Part shown: in pieces, positions 1-33,354 of the stretch
Position numbering within the stretch: the stretch's first letter is position 1
Layout of the letters: each line of letters opens with the position of its first letter
Assembly: GCA_009760855.2 (NCBI GenBank)
Contig: WPIO01000009.1
Location: 6,082,001 to 6,146,000, forward strand
Direction: 5' to 3'
DNA length: 64,000 nucleotides
Origin: Cristatella mucedo
Lineage: Eukaryota > Bryozoa > Phylactolaemata > Cristatellidae
Made by a program: the position numbers and the translations under genes
The notes under the pieces: generated by a model
Databases searched by the model: none
What the model was told of the DNA's origin: nothing
Seen by the model: the letters and a program-made list of their open reading frames with translations, nothing else

Positions 1-406
1 TATTAGGCATCCTGTCACTGATATATGCAGCTGGAACTACAGGTTTCAAGAAAACGAGAGGCTCAGCTTCAGCTACATCGAATGCACAGTACTTGGCCAT
101 AGTTTGTGTGGATTCTAACTAGCTACCGCCTTAACACCACATCCTAAAGCAAGTGCTTCGTGTGGTTGTGCAGTAGCTTGAAGCTAATCCTCGGTGCATA
201 TTTGGTGACACTCTCTCAGCCTCCTTCATCCGTCGCACTGTCGGTTGCCTACAGTCTAGATACGGCAATACAGCACAGGCAGTGACAGAATAAGCAGAAT
301 GAAAATAATCCAGCGCATTTGTACTGCATGCTAAGACCGCCTGCAGACAATGGCGTTACTTTTCAGAGAGGTTGCGGCTGTATCCAAGTGAGCACTTTTC
401 TCTTAC

Positions 407-6285
<5,879 letters not shown>

Positions 6286-6289
6286 TTCC

Positions 6290-7204
6290 AAGGCGAATCG
6301 ATTACGGCACTCCCTGAAATGCACGTGCTCACGGCACCGGTACACCGATATGACGAAGCCACTATTGTCCACGAGTTTATGATCAGGTAATTCTAACCCA
6401 CGTGATATTACATAACTATGAAAGCTTTTCTTTTTACCCTCAGAAATGGTGTGACCAATGTTAGTGTAGCCTGCGATTGGCAGCTCAACAAGCTGAGCCT
6501 CACAATTATACAAATGCACGTGGCCATGCTTTTATTTGTCAGCGAACTCAATACATTTCGGTCGATTGTGGGCGTGTCCAAGATTGGGTAATCTCAGAGC
6601 CAGCTCAATTTACTACGTCAGCCCTGGTTTTGGTTTGGCCTGGTGGTTAAGGGGTTGTAGGATATTTCCCTCCCTGACGTTCCCCCCCCCGGACATCCTC
6701 CCCGGTGGACCTTAGGACATTTCCGCCTGATATTCTCCCCCCCCCCGGGATAGAACATTTCTCCCCCTATGTTGATGAATGTATAACTAAGAATACAGGT
6801 ATATATATATATATGATTAAATGAATTTCATGCTCTATTCAAATAAAATCAACTCGATATTTAGAGGACTGGATATTTAGGATATTTAGAGGAATGGATG
6901 GATTGGAAGGATGATTTCTAATGGAGCTAGCGGCTGCATCGGCGAGCTATACAGCTTGGTACACCGGAAGTTAGCTCCATGCCGCCAGGCACGTGTTGGT
7001 GGCCTGCGTCATCTATAGCTCTTATTGTGACAGGTCCCTGGACCGTTTACTCTCTTCATATCTTCCCAAATAGCAAAAGCTGCCCGTGCGAATGCGAGGC
7101 TTATGTGTAGACGACCATCCGTTTATCTATAAGTCTCCTATAGGCTTATTTTAAACGCAGGCTATGTGACAGCGACTATGAGATTTGGCTGCTTCATACC
7201 TTAC
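6290..7204. other. Upstream of the CDK8-like gene; poly-G runs, TA repeat, SINE-1 scrap
   Basis: GGTTTGGCCTGGTGGTTAAG at 6632-6651 resembles the A-box half of SINE-1. C and G homopolymer runs at 6680-6750 and a TA run near 6800 follow. No gene seen. Confidence 0.4.
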
Positions 7205-8735
7205 GTAATGTGATTTATCTCCGTCTCTAATACCACAAAGACCACATGGGTGTTACGCAGGATAGTTGTGTGTGCCGCCCCCACAGCCTAAGCTGCTTTC
7301 GGTAAGCATTCTGTTGTTCGATTGCATGCCGGCTGGTACCTCTCCTTTTCTCAACAGCTGGTGGGAGCATCCTCGAGAGGGGCCTGTGCACAGCTGTGGT
7401 CCACTTCTAAGGAGGCATTGACACAGGCCGATCACCCGCTGGTGAACAGATGGTGGATTCACCATCGGGGTCGGCCAAGGCACAGCTGGAGTCGAGGAGA
7501 GGAGACTAGAGTGGGAGAGAGGGGCGAGTGAAGTCGTGCTCCCTCTGCTCTGTGAGTAGCAGAATATACTGTTGGCTTTAGTCATCGGCGGGCTCTCTGA
7601 TGTGAGAACCAAACTACACATTCGGTATCGAACAGACTTCATTCCACACAACAAAGAGAACGTGAGATGCATAGCAGATTCAGGAGAGCAGTTAAGTTAG
7701 TGAGCAGCATGAAAGTAACAGATCAAGACAGCCGGAAAGGACGTGCAATACTCGGCCGCCGGAGATTAGTTGTCGATGCGTAAGAATCGCGGAATTGAGG
7801 TCCGCAGTCTAAAACCTGGAGATCAAAAGCTTCGGTCGCCAACGGTGCTTAAGCGAAGGAATAGAACAGTTAATTTAGTGTCCGTACGGGACCTGAGGGT
7901 GTTAAGAGGGTATGGAGGAGCTATGTCGTGGCGGGCCTTACGGGTCAACAAAAAAACTGTACTCTGCAGCCGTTGATCAACTGAAAGCCATCGAAGCTCC
8001 TTCAGCAAAGGAGACACTTGGTCAAACCTCTGGGATTTATTGCCTTGCAGCCATATCTATCACCTGCCCGTTTGGCCTAGTCGCTCTTTCCGGTAGTCCG
8101 TCCAAATGGGAATTACAATAATCCAGCCGAGACAGAACCAAGGAGCTAGTTAAATTTGCAAGCCACCGTGGAAGACAGTTCCTATCTTAGATAGAGATCG
8201 GACGCGATCGCTAGCTGTGGACGTAGTCCTCTTGAAAGAACTTCACAAATTTAGACAACTGTTGAAGACGACACCTTAATCCGAGCAGATGATTTTCGCA
8301 AATCAGCATCACTCAATAGAAGGAAAAAGCCTTTCAGTCTAGCCACACGCTTTGGGTGTCCTATGAGCAGCAATTCATTTTTATTGTCGTTTAGTTCAAG
8401 AAAATTTGCCGACATCAGGATCTAATGTCGTCGAGGCTAGCATTCAGTTTATCAGTTGCTGCAGCAGTATTCGGTGGTTAAATGACAAAGTCAGCTGGGT
8501 ATCATCAGCATAAAAGTGATATCCTATTCCTAGAGCCATAGTCACTTTTCCCAAAGATTTAGTATAAACAGAGAACAGCGACGTACCGAGGACGGACCCT
8601 TGAGGGACTCTACACGTGACTGGTCTGGTGGATCAGACCTTACCCCTACACGACACGGATTGAACACGATCCGACAAGTACGATTTAAACCACTCGAGTG
8701 CCTCGACTGCCAGACCAGTAGTTGTTCTCAATTGA
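7205..8735 (-). mobile_element. LINE-B copy, 5'-truncated, split by a solo LTR
   Basis: The 3' UTR and C-terminal coding part match the copy at 49105-51425 (HVSPLLKEL, SVDQRLQST, VNLVSVRDLR and the segment before YADD). It is degenerate, with several frames broken. A solo LTR sits at 7312-7618. Confidence 0.8.
7312..7618 (+). mobile_element. Solo LTR of a non-autonomous LTR element
   Basis: Begins TGTTGTTC, ends CTACA, and is flanked by the 5-bp direct repeat CATTC (7307-7311 and 7619-7623). The flanks read on into each other as LINE-B sequence. It matches the terminal repeats of the element at 12433-14580 over its length. Confidence 0.8.
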
Positions 8736-8997
8736 CACGATATATTCGCTTATTCAACATTAATCTTTCGCACTTTGGCAATGCCAAAAGGTGTGTGCCT
8801 ACTAAAACCTGCATCTGCAGAAGCACGCTTACCCTAAGATCTACGGAGGCAATTTTACATAATAACTGGCACCCGGGTCATGGGGCACGTCGCTCGCCCG
8901 CCCTGTGGCTTGACGGCTCACTCACAGGCCGGGCTGCAGATTCTACGGGGGGGGGGGGCTTGGCTACGGGACAGGGTGGGGGGGTAGCAGCTGCCAA
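8736..8997. other. Intergenic, nothing recognised
   Basis: Short spacer ending in a G9 run near 8946. No feature supported. Confidence 0.3.
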
Positions 8998-9860
8998 TTG
9001 GGCTACACCGTCTCGAGGCCGATGGGCTGGACTGCCGTTTCGGCTGTAGAAATATGGCTGAAGCAGCGGCGGTCGGCTGCAGCCGTGCAGCCGTCTCGCA
9101 GGACGTGGGACGTGGTGAACAAGCCAGCTCTGCCCAAACCTGCCGATGAGCGCGAGGCGCCGTCGGCCGCGTCGTCTTCGAGGAAGCTCATCTGCCACAT
9201 CTTATGCCCTGCTAGTAGCAGAATGCATCGGTCGGCACCAGCAGGACGTCTCGCCCGTCGACTGGGATTCTGGGGGGGGGCTTCAGCAGCTGGCGGTTTC
9301 GGAACGGTGCGACGATCACTCGACACGAAGAGGCGAGCCGGTCTCGCTCAGCCAAAGTCAGCGGCAGTACGACGTCCATTAAAATGTAGGATTCACCACA
9401 GAGACTGTCCCAGCTCGCACAGCAGCTCTGACCTCTGCACAAGCACCGACGTGGGCGTAGCTGTGCTCCCAGAGCTCGGACCTCTAACGTCACAGTGGCC
9501 ATCGCTCTCATATAAGCAGCACAGCTCAGCTTTAACGGCTGCAGCTGCCGACCCTCCGAGCATTGTGGGTCGCTGAAGAGTGTCCGGAAAGTACATCTCC
9601 AACGTCGCTCTACCACGATCGTCGTCGCCAGTACATTCACTGGTGGATGTGGATAAAGTTTTTCATCTAGTTGCCCAGCCGGGAGTTGCACTCGGCCGCA
9701 AAGTTGAGCCGAGATTGCAAAAAAGCTCAGTCTAGTGCGACCAGTTGTGCCAAGCCAGCACGTTGCCTCGGCGTGCGCACACTGGACGCATTTCTGTAGC
9801 ATTAAACTGGCTTCTATGTTTGGTTGGTGCTCATATATACTGCCTAGCCTCGTCCTCAAC
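8998..9860. other. GC-rich coding-like stretch, strand unresolved
   Basis: Open on both strands: a 192-codon plus-strand frame at 8998-9576 and a 215-codon minus-strand frame at 9212-9859, with other minus frames at 9003-9326 and 9393-9602. The minus reading after a GTGGCAG acceptor (MSFLEDDAADGASRSSAG) has high GC at third positions, as does EMYFPDTLQRPTMLGG. No family recognised. It could be exons of a host gene or merely a GC-rich island. Confidence 0.25.
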
Positions 9861-9989
9861 GGACAGCTGGGGCAGCAAAATTTGTCTTTCTATGCAAGTA
9901 ATCCGGCAGGTGGCGCCTCGGGTCTTCCCACGACAGAAAACGGCCTAATGCATAACTCGGCCGTTACTACACAGTTGTGGCTGGTTGAG
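9848..9989 (+). CDS. Possible exon of an unrecognised gene
   Basis: The reading LNGQLGQQNLSFYASNPAGG, then ASGLPTTENGLMHNSAV and TTQLWLVE, sits between a CTGCCTAG acceptor and a strong GAG|GTGAGT donor. Codon use looks coding-like. Another open stretch ending ATGCAG|GTAATA lies at 10352-10471 on the same strand, but its phase does not match. No function assigned. Confidence 0.3.
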
Positions 9990-10484
9990 GTGAGTACTTT
10001 CGGAAGCTTCGGAAAATGAAACTCCAGACTTGCAGCTTCAACAGCTGCTGTCAAGTTTTACCAAACCAGCTTGACTGTTCCTAAAGAATGCTACAGGACA
10101 CAGTCTAACCGTTTGTAGTCGTCAGTCTAGAAGAAAGAGACTGGCCAGCTTTACCACCTTCATGCTACTTTGTTGACTCTACTTGGTATAACAGACTGGC
10201 AATACGGGTTATTTCGTTGCAAAAACTTACTATGGCAGCTAATATCGTCTGGTGCCCTAGCCAACATCCACTTTCACTGCGAGTTTCCAACCATGTTTAA
10301 AGAGTTCAAACGGATATAAAAATTAACTCCCTAGGATCCTACTCCAGCAGACTGTTGTGTGCGCCTGCGGCTTCTGCTGTTGTAATTAGCGAAGCGCCTG
10401 ACACGGCGGTACATGCCTCACCTGTGGCCAATAGTTATGCCGTTGAAGCAGCGCGAGTCAGGCCACGAATGCAGGTAATATTTT

Positions 10485-11015
10485 GTGTCGTCTGCTGCAA
10501 TTGGTTGGACTCTCATATATCTTATATATGTGCCCATTGAGAGTAATGCAAGAGAGTCTCATTTACCGCACACATGCGCCCGCTGTGTTTCCGTGAGAAT
10601 CCCACTAGAACAGCCGCCGCCGGAGTCTGTCATACAACAAGACCTGCACAGTTCTGTCCGAATGCAAGCTACCAGATACCGGCTACATGGCAGAAGCTCT
10701 AACCTCAAATGTAACCACAATCGCTTAGAGCAATACACTGAGATTGATTGCTATGGCCCGGGTCAATACAGCAATCGACTGAATTCTGCAGCAGATGCCC
10801 CGAAACTGGTTTGTCAATACCCTAATTCGAATACACTATTACGCTGTTTTCAAATTAAAGTTCAACCACGTCATTTTAACCAGTTGCACTCGTACAATCT
10901 CGAACAATTCATTTCGAGGCAATACGACTGGCTGCCTAAGAGCAGCTTTTCGATGCTTATTGGAATACTGCTGAGTACTGGGTGCAATGATTGGCTCTCC
11001 GATCACTGTATCTGA
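10485..11015 (+). other. 176-codon open frame, unrecognised
   Basis: Open for 531 bp without repeats, with a mixed composition. No domain, signal peptide or splice support. Probably chance, but longer than most random frames here. Confidence 0.15.
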
Positions 11016-11141
11016 TCACTGTATCTGGGCTTTCTGTACTAGTCACCGATTTTGAGTAGTTAAGCTGCAGCGCTTAGGGCAAATTCCTGGCAGAGCTCTA
11101 ATGAAGGGGCACTGAAGCCCCAGCCCCTCCCCACAAGCCAT

Positions 11142-11174
11142 GGCCTCAGGCCAAGGAGGCCTTGGCCTGAGGCC
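11142..11174. repeat. Perfect 15-bp inverted repeat
   Basis: GGCCTCAGGCCAAGG, a 3-bp AGG spacer, and its exact reverse complement. It could form a cruciform or hairpin. Confidence 0.9.
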
Positions 11175-11399
11175 TCCAGCCTACACTAGCATCGCTTGCC
11201 AATCTTGTCCTTTCTCTCAAGCACCATTCAGACAGCAGATATTCATGCTTTGATTGAAAAAAGACCCCTATCATGGTATCTAGGGGGGACATCTATGTGG
11301 GGGTGGCAGGGTAGACCTATGAGAGCTTTGACTCGGGCTCCAGCCCCTGTAGCAGCTACTGGAACCCTTAATTCAGCCTAGGACCAGCAACTTGAGTTT

Positions 11400-11560
11400 T
11401 ATTAAGCATCGAAGGATCTGCAATTGGCACTTCGTGCAGCCGATTTTTGGTCGATTTACCACTGATTGAAGTGCATTGCTGCTTTGAGCCGAGCCGTTGC
11501 CATAGTTTGCCATGCATTACCCGAGATTGTACGAACGTAATTGCTTACAATTCTTTGGTT
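11400..11560. repeat. Repeat family C, single degenerate copy
   Basis: Contains CTTCGTGCAGCCGATTTTTG and GTCGATTTACC, like the units at 20880-21640. Identity unknown. Confidence 0.4.
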
Positions 11561-12430
11561 GATTTTAACCAGTGTGGGATCATGTTTTAGATTATATATT
11601 AGTCCGGACTTATGTTATATCCAAGTTAATAAGTATGTGCAAAAATATTGTCACACGAAAACTGAAAAACCTAACCCTCAACATTGGCTGTGCCAGCATT
11701 TCCTTGATTGTCTCTGCATGGAATATCGGTGGACAGTCCCAACATGACCTTACGTTAAATAGTTACGTCAAATCACAGTCGCGTTGAACTACCTTCATCT
11801 GCACAACTGCTTATATAACGACACCACAGTCATGTATCTGGGACATATCCTAACAAGACTTCTTTAACGCCCTGCCTACAGTGTGACTGAGTCATTTCGA
11901 TTATTTATAGGAGGCTCTGCAGAAATGCTCAGCGTACGTAAGCTACCGCTTGCATTGATACCATGCCTGTCGATTGCCTGGGTAAAGGTGTTGCATTTCA
12001 ATGAGCCATGCTATTCCAGCGAACCAAAGATGAACGTATTCTGTATTGTTTATCGTATGAGAAGAAATTTTAGTCTGCTTTGTTTTAAATCAATGAACGA
12101 ATGCAGCTCATTTTTCTTATTCATCAGTAGCAGCCATTGGTATCTCAACGAAATGTGCACGTGATTTGCTACTCCATTCACTTTGTGCCCAGCGTTCTTG
12201 GATATCTCATTAAAACTTGTCGAATGCACTTCATGGTGCTTTGCAGACGTGTCACTTCCAGTGTTGTTCATGCCATTCCGCGAGAGAAATGTCTACAATC
12301 CCAGGGCACGTCAGTCCTTCCATCCACAAGGTAAGGCGGCTCTCTGCCCTGCTAAAGCACATATTACAAACTTGCTAGTTTACCTACATGTAGAGAAATC
12401 ATAGCGGTATCAGCAACAGTCTGTGTCAAA
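11561..12430. other. Intergenic, nothing recognised
   Basis: AT-rich sequence without coding or repeat signal that I can support. Confidence 0.35.
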
Positions 12431-13299
12431 ACTGTTGTTGGGTTATATGCAGGACTGTACTGCTCCTCTAAAAAACCGCTGGTGAACAGCTGTTAGGAGC
12501 ATCACCGAGAGGGGACGGTGCACAGCTGTGGTCCGCCTGTAATGTGGCTTGGACACAGGACGGTAACCCGCCGGTGAACAGATGGATTCAACATCAGGTC
12601 GGCCGGTGCACAGCTGTGGTTCGCCTCGGCTGAGTAATCGGGATTGGCCAGGGCACAGCCGTAATAGAGGAGAAGAGAGTCGATAGAAAGAAGGGGGCGA
12701 AGAGAGTCGTGCGTCACATTGCTCCGTGTGTCGTGCAATAAACTGTTGGTGTTGGTCATCGGCTGGCTCTCGGCTGTGCGAACATAAGCTATTTCTTGAG
12801 ATGGAGCCAATGACACCCTTGGAGACGTCTCGTGCAGCTTTATAAAGCTTCGATGGCTTCGGAGACTTCGTTTGCTTGCTGCTGAACGTCGAGAGGGAGA
12901 TCGAGAAATATAGCTACGAACCGAGTGAGTGGCACTTGTTTTTGCTCCTTGCGATGCAAGGCCTTAACGTGTGCCTCGAGGCTCGGTGAGGCCCTAGTGA
13001 GAGCATCCACTTGGCCGGCCGGTAGAATGCGATTGTTGAGCGCTGATCGGGTAGAGGCTGGTTGGACTGAGAGGGCCAACAGGAGCCACCGGAAGCGGCC
13101 GCGGCGATCACCGACGATGTGCCGAGCGACAGAGGTTTGCCAGGCTGCGACACGGTAGCGGCAGGCAACGGCTCTCCAAGCGGTGACGTTTGGCCAGGCG
13201 GCGATGGTGTGCCACGAGGCAACGTCGTCGTGCGAGGTAATGATCAGCGGTAGGGCTGTGGCTTCAGGCGGTGAGACGGCGCACAGAGGCGTCCGCGAG

Positions 13300-13425
13300 G
13301 AAGGCGGCGGCATAAGGGATGATGGCAGTGGCGTCCGCAATAGAGGTGGCAGCGTCCGCGATAGAGACGGCAGCGTCCGCCAGAGAGGCGGTATCGTCCG
13401 CCAGAGAGGCAATGGCCCTTGATGA
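13300..13425. repeat. About 21-bp minisatellite inside the LTR element
   Basis: Four to five units like GCGTCCGCGATAGAGACGGC. The period is a multiple of three, so all frames give heptapeptide patterns such as SIADAAT on the minus strand. Confidence 0.75.
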
Positions 13426-13479
13426 AGCGCAAGCCATGAAGGCTACGTTGGCCTGCGACAAGCCGGTAAGTTGCCGTAC

Positions 13480-13875
13480 TGCACAAGCCGGAGAGTCCGA
13501 GCAGGCCGGAGAGTCTGCGCTGCGAGAGTCTGCTCGGGACGGAGAGGCTGTGCAGGCCGTAGAGGCTGTGCAGGCCGGAGAAGCTGTCCAGGACGGAGAG
13601 GCTGTGCAGTCCGGATAGGCTGTGCAGGCCGGGGAGTCTGTGCAAGTCGGAGAGTCTGCACAGGCCGGAGAGTCCGAGCAGGTCAGCCAGTCTGCGTAGC
13701 ACGGGGAGTCTGCTCGGGACAGAGAGGCTGCGCAGGCCGAAGAGTCTGTGCAGGCAAGAGAATCTGTGCGGGTCGGAAAGACTGTGCAGGCCGAAAGTCT
13801 GGACAGGCCGGAGAGACTTCAAGGCCGGAGAGGCTGTGCAGGCCGGAGAGACTGCAAATGCCGGAAATTCTGCAC
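13480..13875. repeat. 18-bp minisatellite inside the LTR element
   Basis: About 22 diverged units of TCTGTGCAGGCCGGAGAG. It gives hexapeptide patterns on either strand (LHSLSG minus, GRRGCA plus), which explains the long overlapping open frames here, including a 307-codon one at 13244-14167. Confidence 0.85.
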
Positions 13876-14580
13876 ACACGGGAGACGCAGCTTCGCCGGC
13901 CGAAGACGCTGCAGCGAATGTCGGAGATGCGGGGCAGGTCGGAGACACGGCGGCAGAGTCGGCAGTAGTGAATGGAGCGACGGCGGCCGAGGTCCGCGAA
14001 ATGGCGGCTGTGGAAGTCAGCTCGGTGACGATGGCCGGCGGACCACGTTGCGGGCTGGTCGCAAAAAGTCGTGCACCAGCGCGCCTCCTGAGAGCAGCTA
14101 TAAGGTAGGCACCCTGCCTGTTGATGTTGCCTGTTATGCCGATACCTCGCTGGATGTGGTGTCGCATTTGTAGAGGCTATGCTTGCTCAATGCTGCCATG
14201 TACATAGCAGCTACATGTGTTGCTGCTGGGAACTTGTGACCTTAAGGTCAAGGGGGCATGTAGCTGGTTTATATGTAGGCCTGTTAGGAGCATCACCGAG
14301 AGGGGACGGTGCACAGGAGTGGTCCGCCTATCATGTGGCATGGACACCGGCCGGTAACCAGCTGGTGGATTCACCATCATGGTCGGCCGGTGCACAGCAG
14401 TGCTGCGCCTCGGCTGAGTCATCGGGGTAGGCCAGGGCACAGTGGTAGTTCGATGAGAAGAGACTCAAGTGTGGAGAAGGGGGCGGAGGGAGTCGTGCAT
14501 CCCTCTGCTCCGTGCTTCGTGCAATAAACTGCTGGTGTTGGGTCATCGGCTAGCTCTCTGCGTGCGTAAACCGAGCAACA

Positions 14581-15538
14581 CTTATTTCAGTGAATTTTCG
14601 TGAGAACAAACTTTTTGGAGCTTTTTTGGTGCGTCCGTCGCACGAATTAAAAGCTATAGCAATCAAGTACATGATCAAACTCTTGGATCCAAGGGCGAGG
14701 TCTGTCCAGCCATACTCGTTTCTCCAGTGTGCTCTCGTGCTAACCGCACCTCGGTTTCTGGCCGTGTAGTTGTGCTCTAAATAAACTACAATTTTTTGCA
14801 AACTCGCCGTCTTAGAACTGACGTGGTTCTGGTCTGGTGCGATGCTAACAAGTGCAGCTGCTTTCAGCATTAGTTCCTCACCAAAAGAGCGAGCAGGATC
14901 TAGCACAGGCTGGGAGCCAAAGCTACTGCATGAAAGAACAATGCGGCAATAACAGAGCAAACATGAGCAACAAAGACGAGAAAGAATGCACAAAAGAGTA
15001 ACAAGACATAAATAGGTGAGTGCCGTCTTTAATGACTTGTTCGTAATTAGCCTTTCGAGAGCCTTCTTACGATCTTCCCCCTGACTAACGGCGCCTACCC
15101 TTTGGCTAGCTGTCGGCCCATGCCAAGAAGCTCAGTAGACGACAAATATTCCATTTGCACTTCTACTTTCATAATCCGTGGACACTATCAGTCAGCCCCA
15201 TGGGAATAATTGAATGAGATTCCGTTGTGGCACCGCAATGTCCGACAGTCGGTGAGCAGCACTGACGACGAATGTCGGCAGTAGGAGCCACCAGACGTCG
15301 CTTCACTGCCTGGCCACCTGGCGATCGGCAGCCGAGGATTCGGCAGCACTGCAGCCTCAGTCGACCCAACTTCGGGGCTCGTTCCATGGCAACACGTTAG
15401 GGCTCTGCCTTCGAGCTCAGCGGCGCCATGTTGGCCGGACGAGGCGAAGCCGGGCACGAAGACGAGGCCAGCAAGCGTGACCAGGAAGAAGGCGAACGGG
15501 GGGGGGGAGGGAAAAAGAGTCGCTCGCTCTCGGCATCC
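14581..15538. other. Downstream of CDK8, nothing recognised
   Basis: Holds any CDK8 3' UTR (minus strand) and a 147-codon minus frame at 14550-14993 that overlaps the LTR and has no recognisable domain. GC-rich with a G9 run near 15500. Confidence 0.35.
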
Positions 15539-31248
<15,710 letters not shown>

Positions 31249-31639
31249 CCTCCTCACACCACTGGACTGCCAGCAATGAGCGGTGCGCCCAAGGGCGCCG
31301 GCAGACTGTATGACCTTGATTGCAATGGACACGCTGTATCCCTAGTTAGGTAGTCTCAACGTTACTGTACCTAAATAAACGAATGCTCTCTCCAGAATTT
31401 TAGCAATTGACTGCACTTTTGCTACTAACAAGCATTATTTTAGCAGACCGAAGACTGGAGTGAAAAAATCCGCTCCATTCCTCCGCGAGTACTAGCCGAT
31501 CGCCCGCCTAAGAAGGTAGTATGTGAGCCGTGCCTGTGCGTACGCTAACCGCTTGCCCTTATCTGCTTCTTTTCTCCCGCTCACGATGCTTATATTGACT
31601 AGTCTGACTTGTGACAGTGGTTTTCCCTGTGCGAACTGA

Positions 31640-31745
31640 CTTTTCAATGCAGCCGCGACGCTCCGACGCTTGCGCTCGCTGTTATCCGGCCGGGCGCCCT
31701 GCGCGCCGCGTAGCTACGGCAGAAGCGCCGCCTAGCGACTTACAT
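31640..31745 (-). promoter_or_regulatory. CDK8: CpG-rich stretch, possible CDK8 promoter
   Basis: Dense CG (GGGCGCCCTGCGCGCCGCG and neighbours) about 400-500 bp upstream of the CDK8 start, in otherwise CpG-poorer DNA. Promoter role is inferred from position only. Confidence 0.3.
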
Positions 31746-33025
31746 TTTGACTCCTTGCTGGAGTACTTTGAGCAATAACAAACTTTTGTTCCGGGCAGTG
31801 TAGAGCGGAAGGAACAGACGGTAAGGCAAGGCTGCAGCCAAAAATCTCTTTCGCTCGTTCGAACATAAAAAAAAGTGATTGAACCAGCGCTGTAACTCCA
31901 CCAGAGTAGATATCAGCTTTAGGTCGGTCCAGCTCCCATAAATAGAGACATCTGCTCTATTCCGGGCGAGCTTCCCGTGCAGCGCTTACTTGGCCAAGCA
32001 GGATGCTGGCAGTTATGGATATTACCGATAATTTTTCTTTAGGGCCAACCTTGAATTTGCTAGAGCCATTTAAATGAGTACAGCACCATCCGCCGTAGGA
32101 GAGCAAACTTAACGACTCCAAGGGTTTGCCTTACTCTTGCTCAGCAACTTTCGAAGCTCCTTGAGTTTTTTCCAACCCTGCTCATCGCGTCTTCTGTGTC
32201 ACTGTTGATCACGATCAGCAAGTTGTTTGCTCCTGCAATGCTACTCTGTGCTATGTCTTGCGTTATTACAACTGTATGCTTTTCGGTCGCGATTTGAGGA
32301 AAGGCACTTTGCACGAATGGATACAGTGGGTCAAGGTAAGTTGACATCCATAGCGAGTGCAATCATTGAAACACTGCGATTGCTATTGCCATGCTATAAA
32401 CGAGCCACGTATTCTCTCGTAGCCTGATATGCCGAACGGATCGATTGTAAAAGCCTGATGGAACTTTGAACAGGCATGGTTCTTTCTAAGGTACCAGCAA
32501 TTTATAAAAATATGGCATTCTAAATCGGCCCGATTACACCAATTAGACTAGAACTGAGGTCGGCAAACTCCGGCATGTAGGCCGGATCTTGCCTAGCTAG
32601 TACTCCAGTCCGGCCTAACTTCTAGTTATTTACTGTTGGATCCGGCCAATTGCATTGTCACGGTTACTGCTGGTTGCAGTTCAAGCTGTGGTCCGTGTTT
32701 CTTTATAACTTATGTCAGGCGCTCGTATTAAGCAAAAGCTCCTGACCGGGGTGAGATGGTAAATGACTGCCCCTATAATTGCCGGGCACGTTTTTTCGCC
32801 GGTTGCGACTGTACGTTCGTCTCACCACGCCCACACCGCCGACCCGGCGCGTGGTCGCTATACGTCGCCCGGCCGTAGGTCAAGGGCCGCCAGGCGCGGC
32901 TAACGTTACGTCGGGCTGGTCGGCAAATTCCCGCATCATCGTTCTTTCCGATAACCGGTAATTAAGCTGTGCGTTTTGTCAGCGGTTGCGTCTTGGTTTT
33001 TGTTAAATTCCGAGCGTCATAGTTT
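31746..33025. other. Intergenic; possible hAT-type end near 32550
   Basis: GAACTGAGGTCGGCAAACTC at 32551-32570, followed by GGCCGGATC, resembles hAT transposon termini (CAG-GGTCGGCAAAC). No paired inverted end was found. Nothing else recognised. Confidence 0.25.
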
Positions 33026-33320
33026 CTAGTCTTCGTTTGTTAAATATAACGGTTTCGCATTTGTTTGTCCGAAGTTGTGTTAAATTATAGGAGAATTCGA
33101 ATATCTGGCCGCAATGCTAACCTTTCTCGCACCGGATAGACGCCAGCCGGGCGGCGGTTTCGTTATTTTTTTAACATCGTTAGCATCTATTGTGGTTTCG
33201 CCTTTGTTTGCTTGAAGTTGTCTTAGATTATGGTAGCATTTGAATTGGCAGCCGCAATGATGAACGCTCTCGCACCGGAGAGACGCAAGTAGAGACCGCT
33301 AAAAGCCGTTTCGTCTTTGT
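33026..33320. repeat. Two direct repeat units of about 145 bp
   Basis: Both units contain GTTTCGC-TTTGTTTG, GAAGTTGT, GCCGCAATG and CTCGCACCGGA-AGACGC in the same order. Diverged tandem duplication, unknown family. Confidence 0.7.
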
Positions 33321-33354
33321 TTTGTGAAATTGGCGCGTCGAGTGCGCCTCAGAG

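Larger units (their letters stand above)
12433..14580 (+). mobile_element. Non-autonomous LTR element with minisatellite interior
   Basis: Terminal direct repeats at about 12433-12784 and 14259-14580 both begin TG, end AACA and contain a GTGCAATAAACTG polyadenylation region. A purine-rich AAGGTCAAGGGGG precedes the right repeat. The roughly 1.5-kb interior has no visible gag, protease, reverse transcriptase, integrase or envelope, so the element could only have moved with borrowed enzymes (TRIM/LARD-like). The two ends have diverged clearly, so the insertion is old. No matching target duplication was found. It is a fossil. Confidence 0.7.

Noticed and set aside
13244-14167. 307-codon minus-strand frame and overlapping plus-strand frames with peptide repeats
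   Set aside because: Explained by 18- and 21-bp minisatellites whose period keeps every frame open. No start context or splice support.
14550-14993. 147-codon minus-strand frame
   Set aside because: Overlaps the right LTR, has unusual composition and no recognisable domain.
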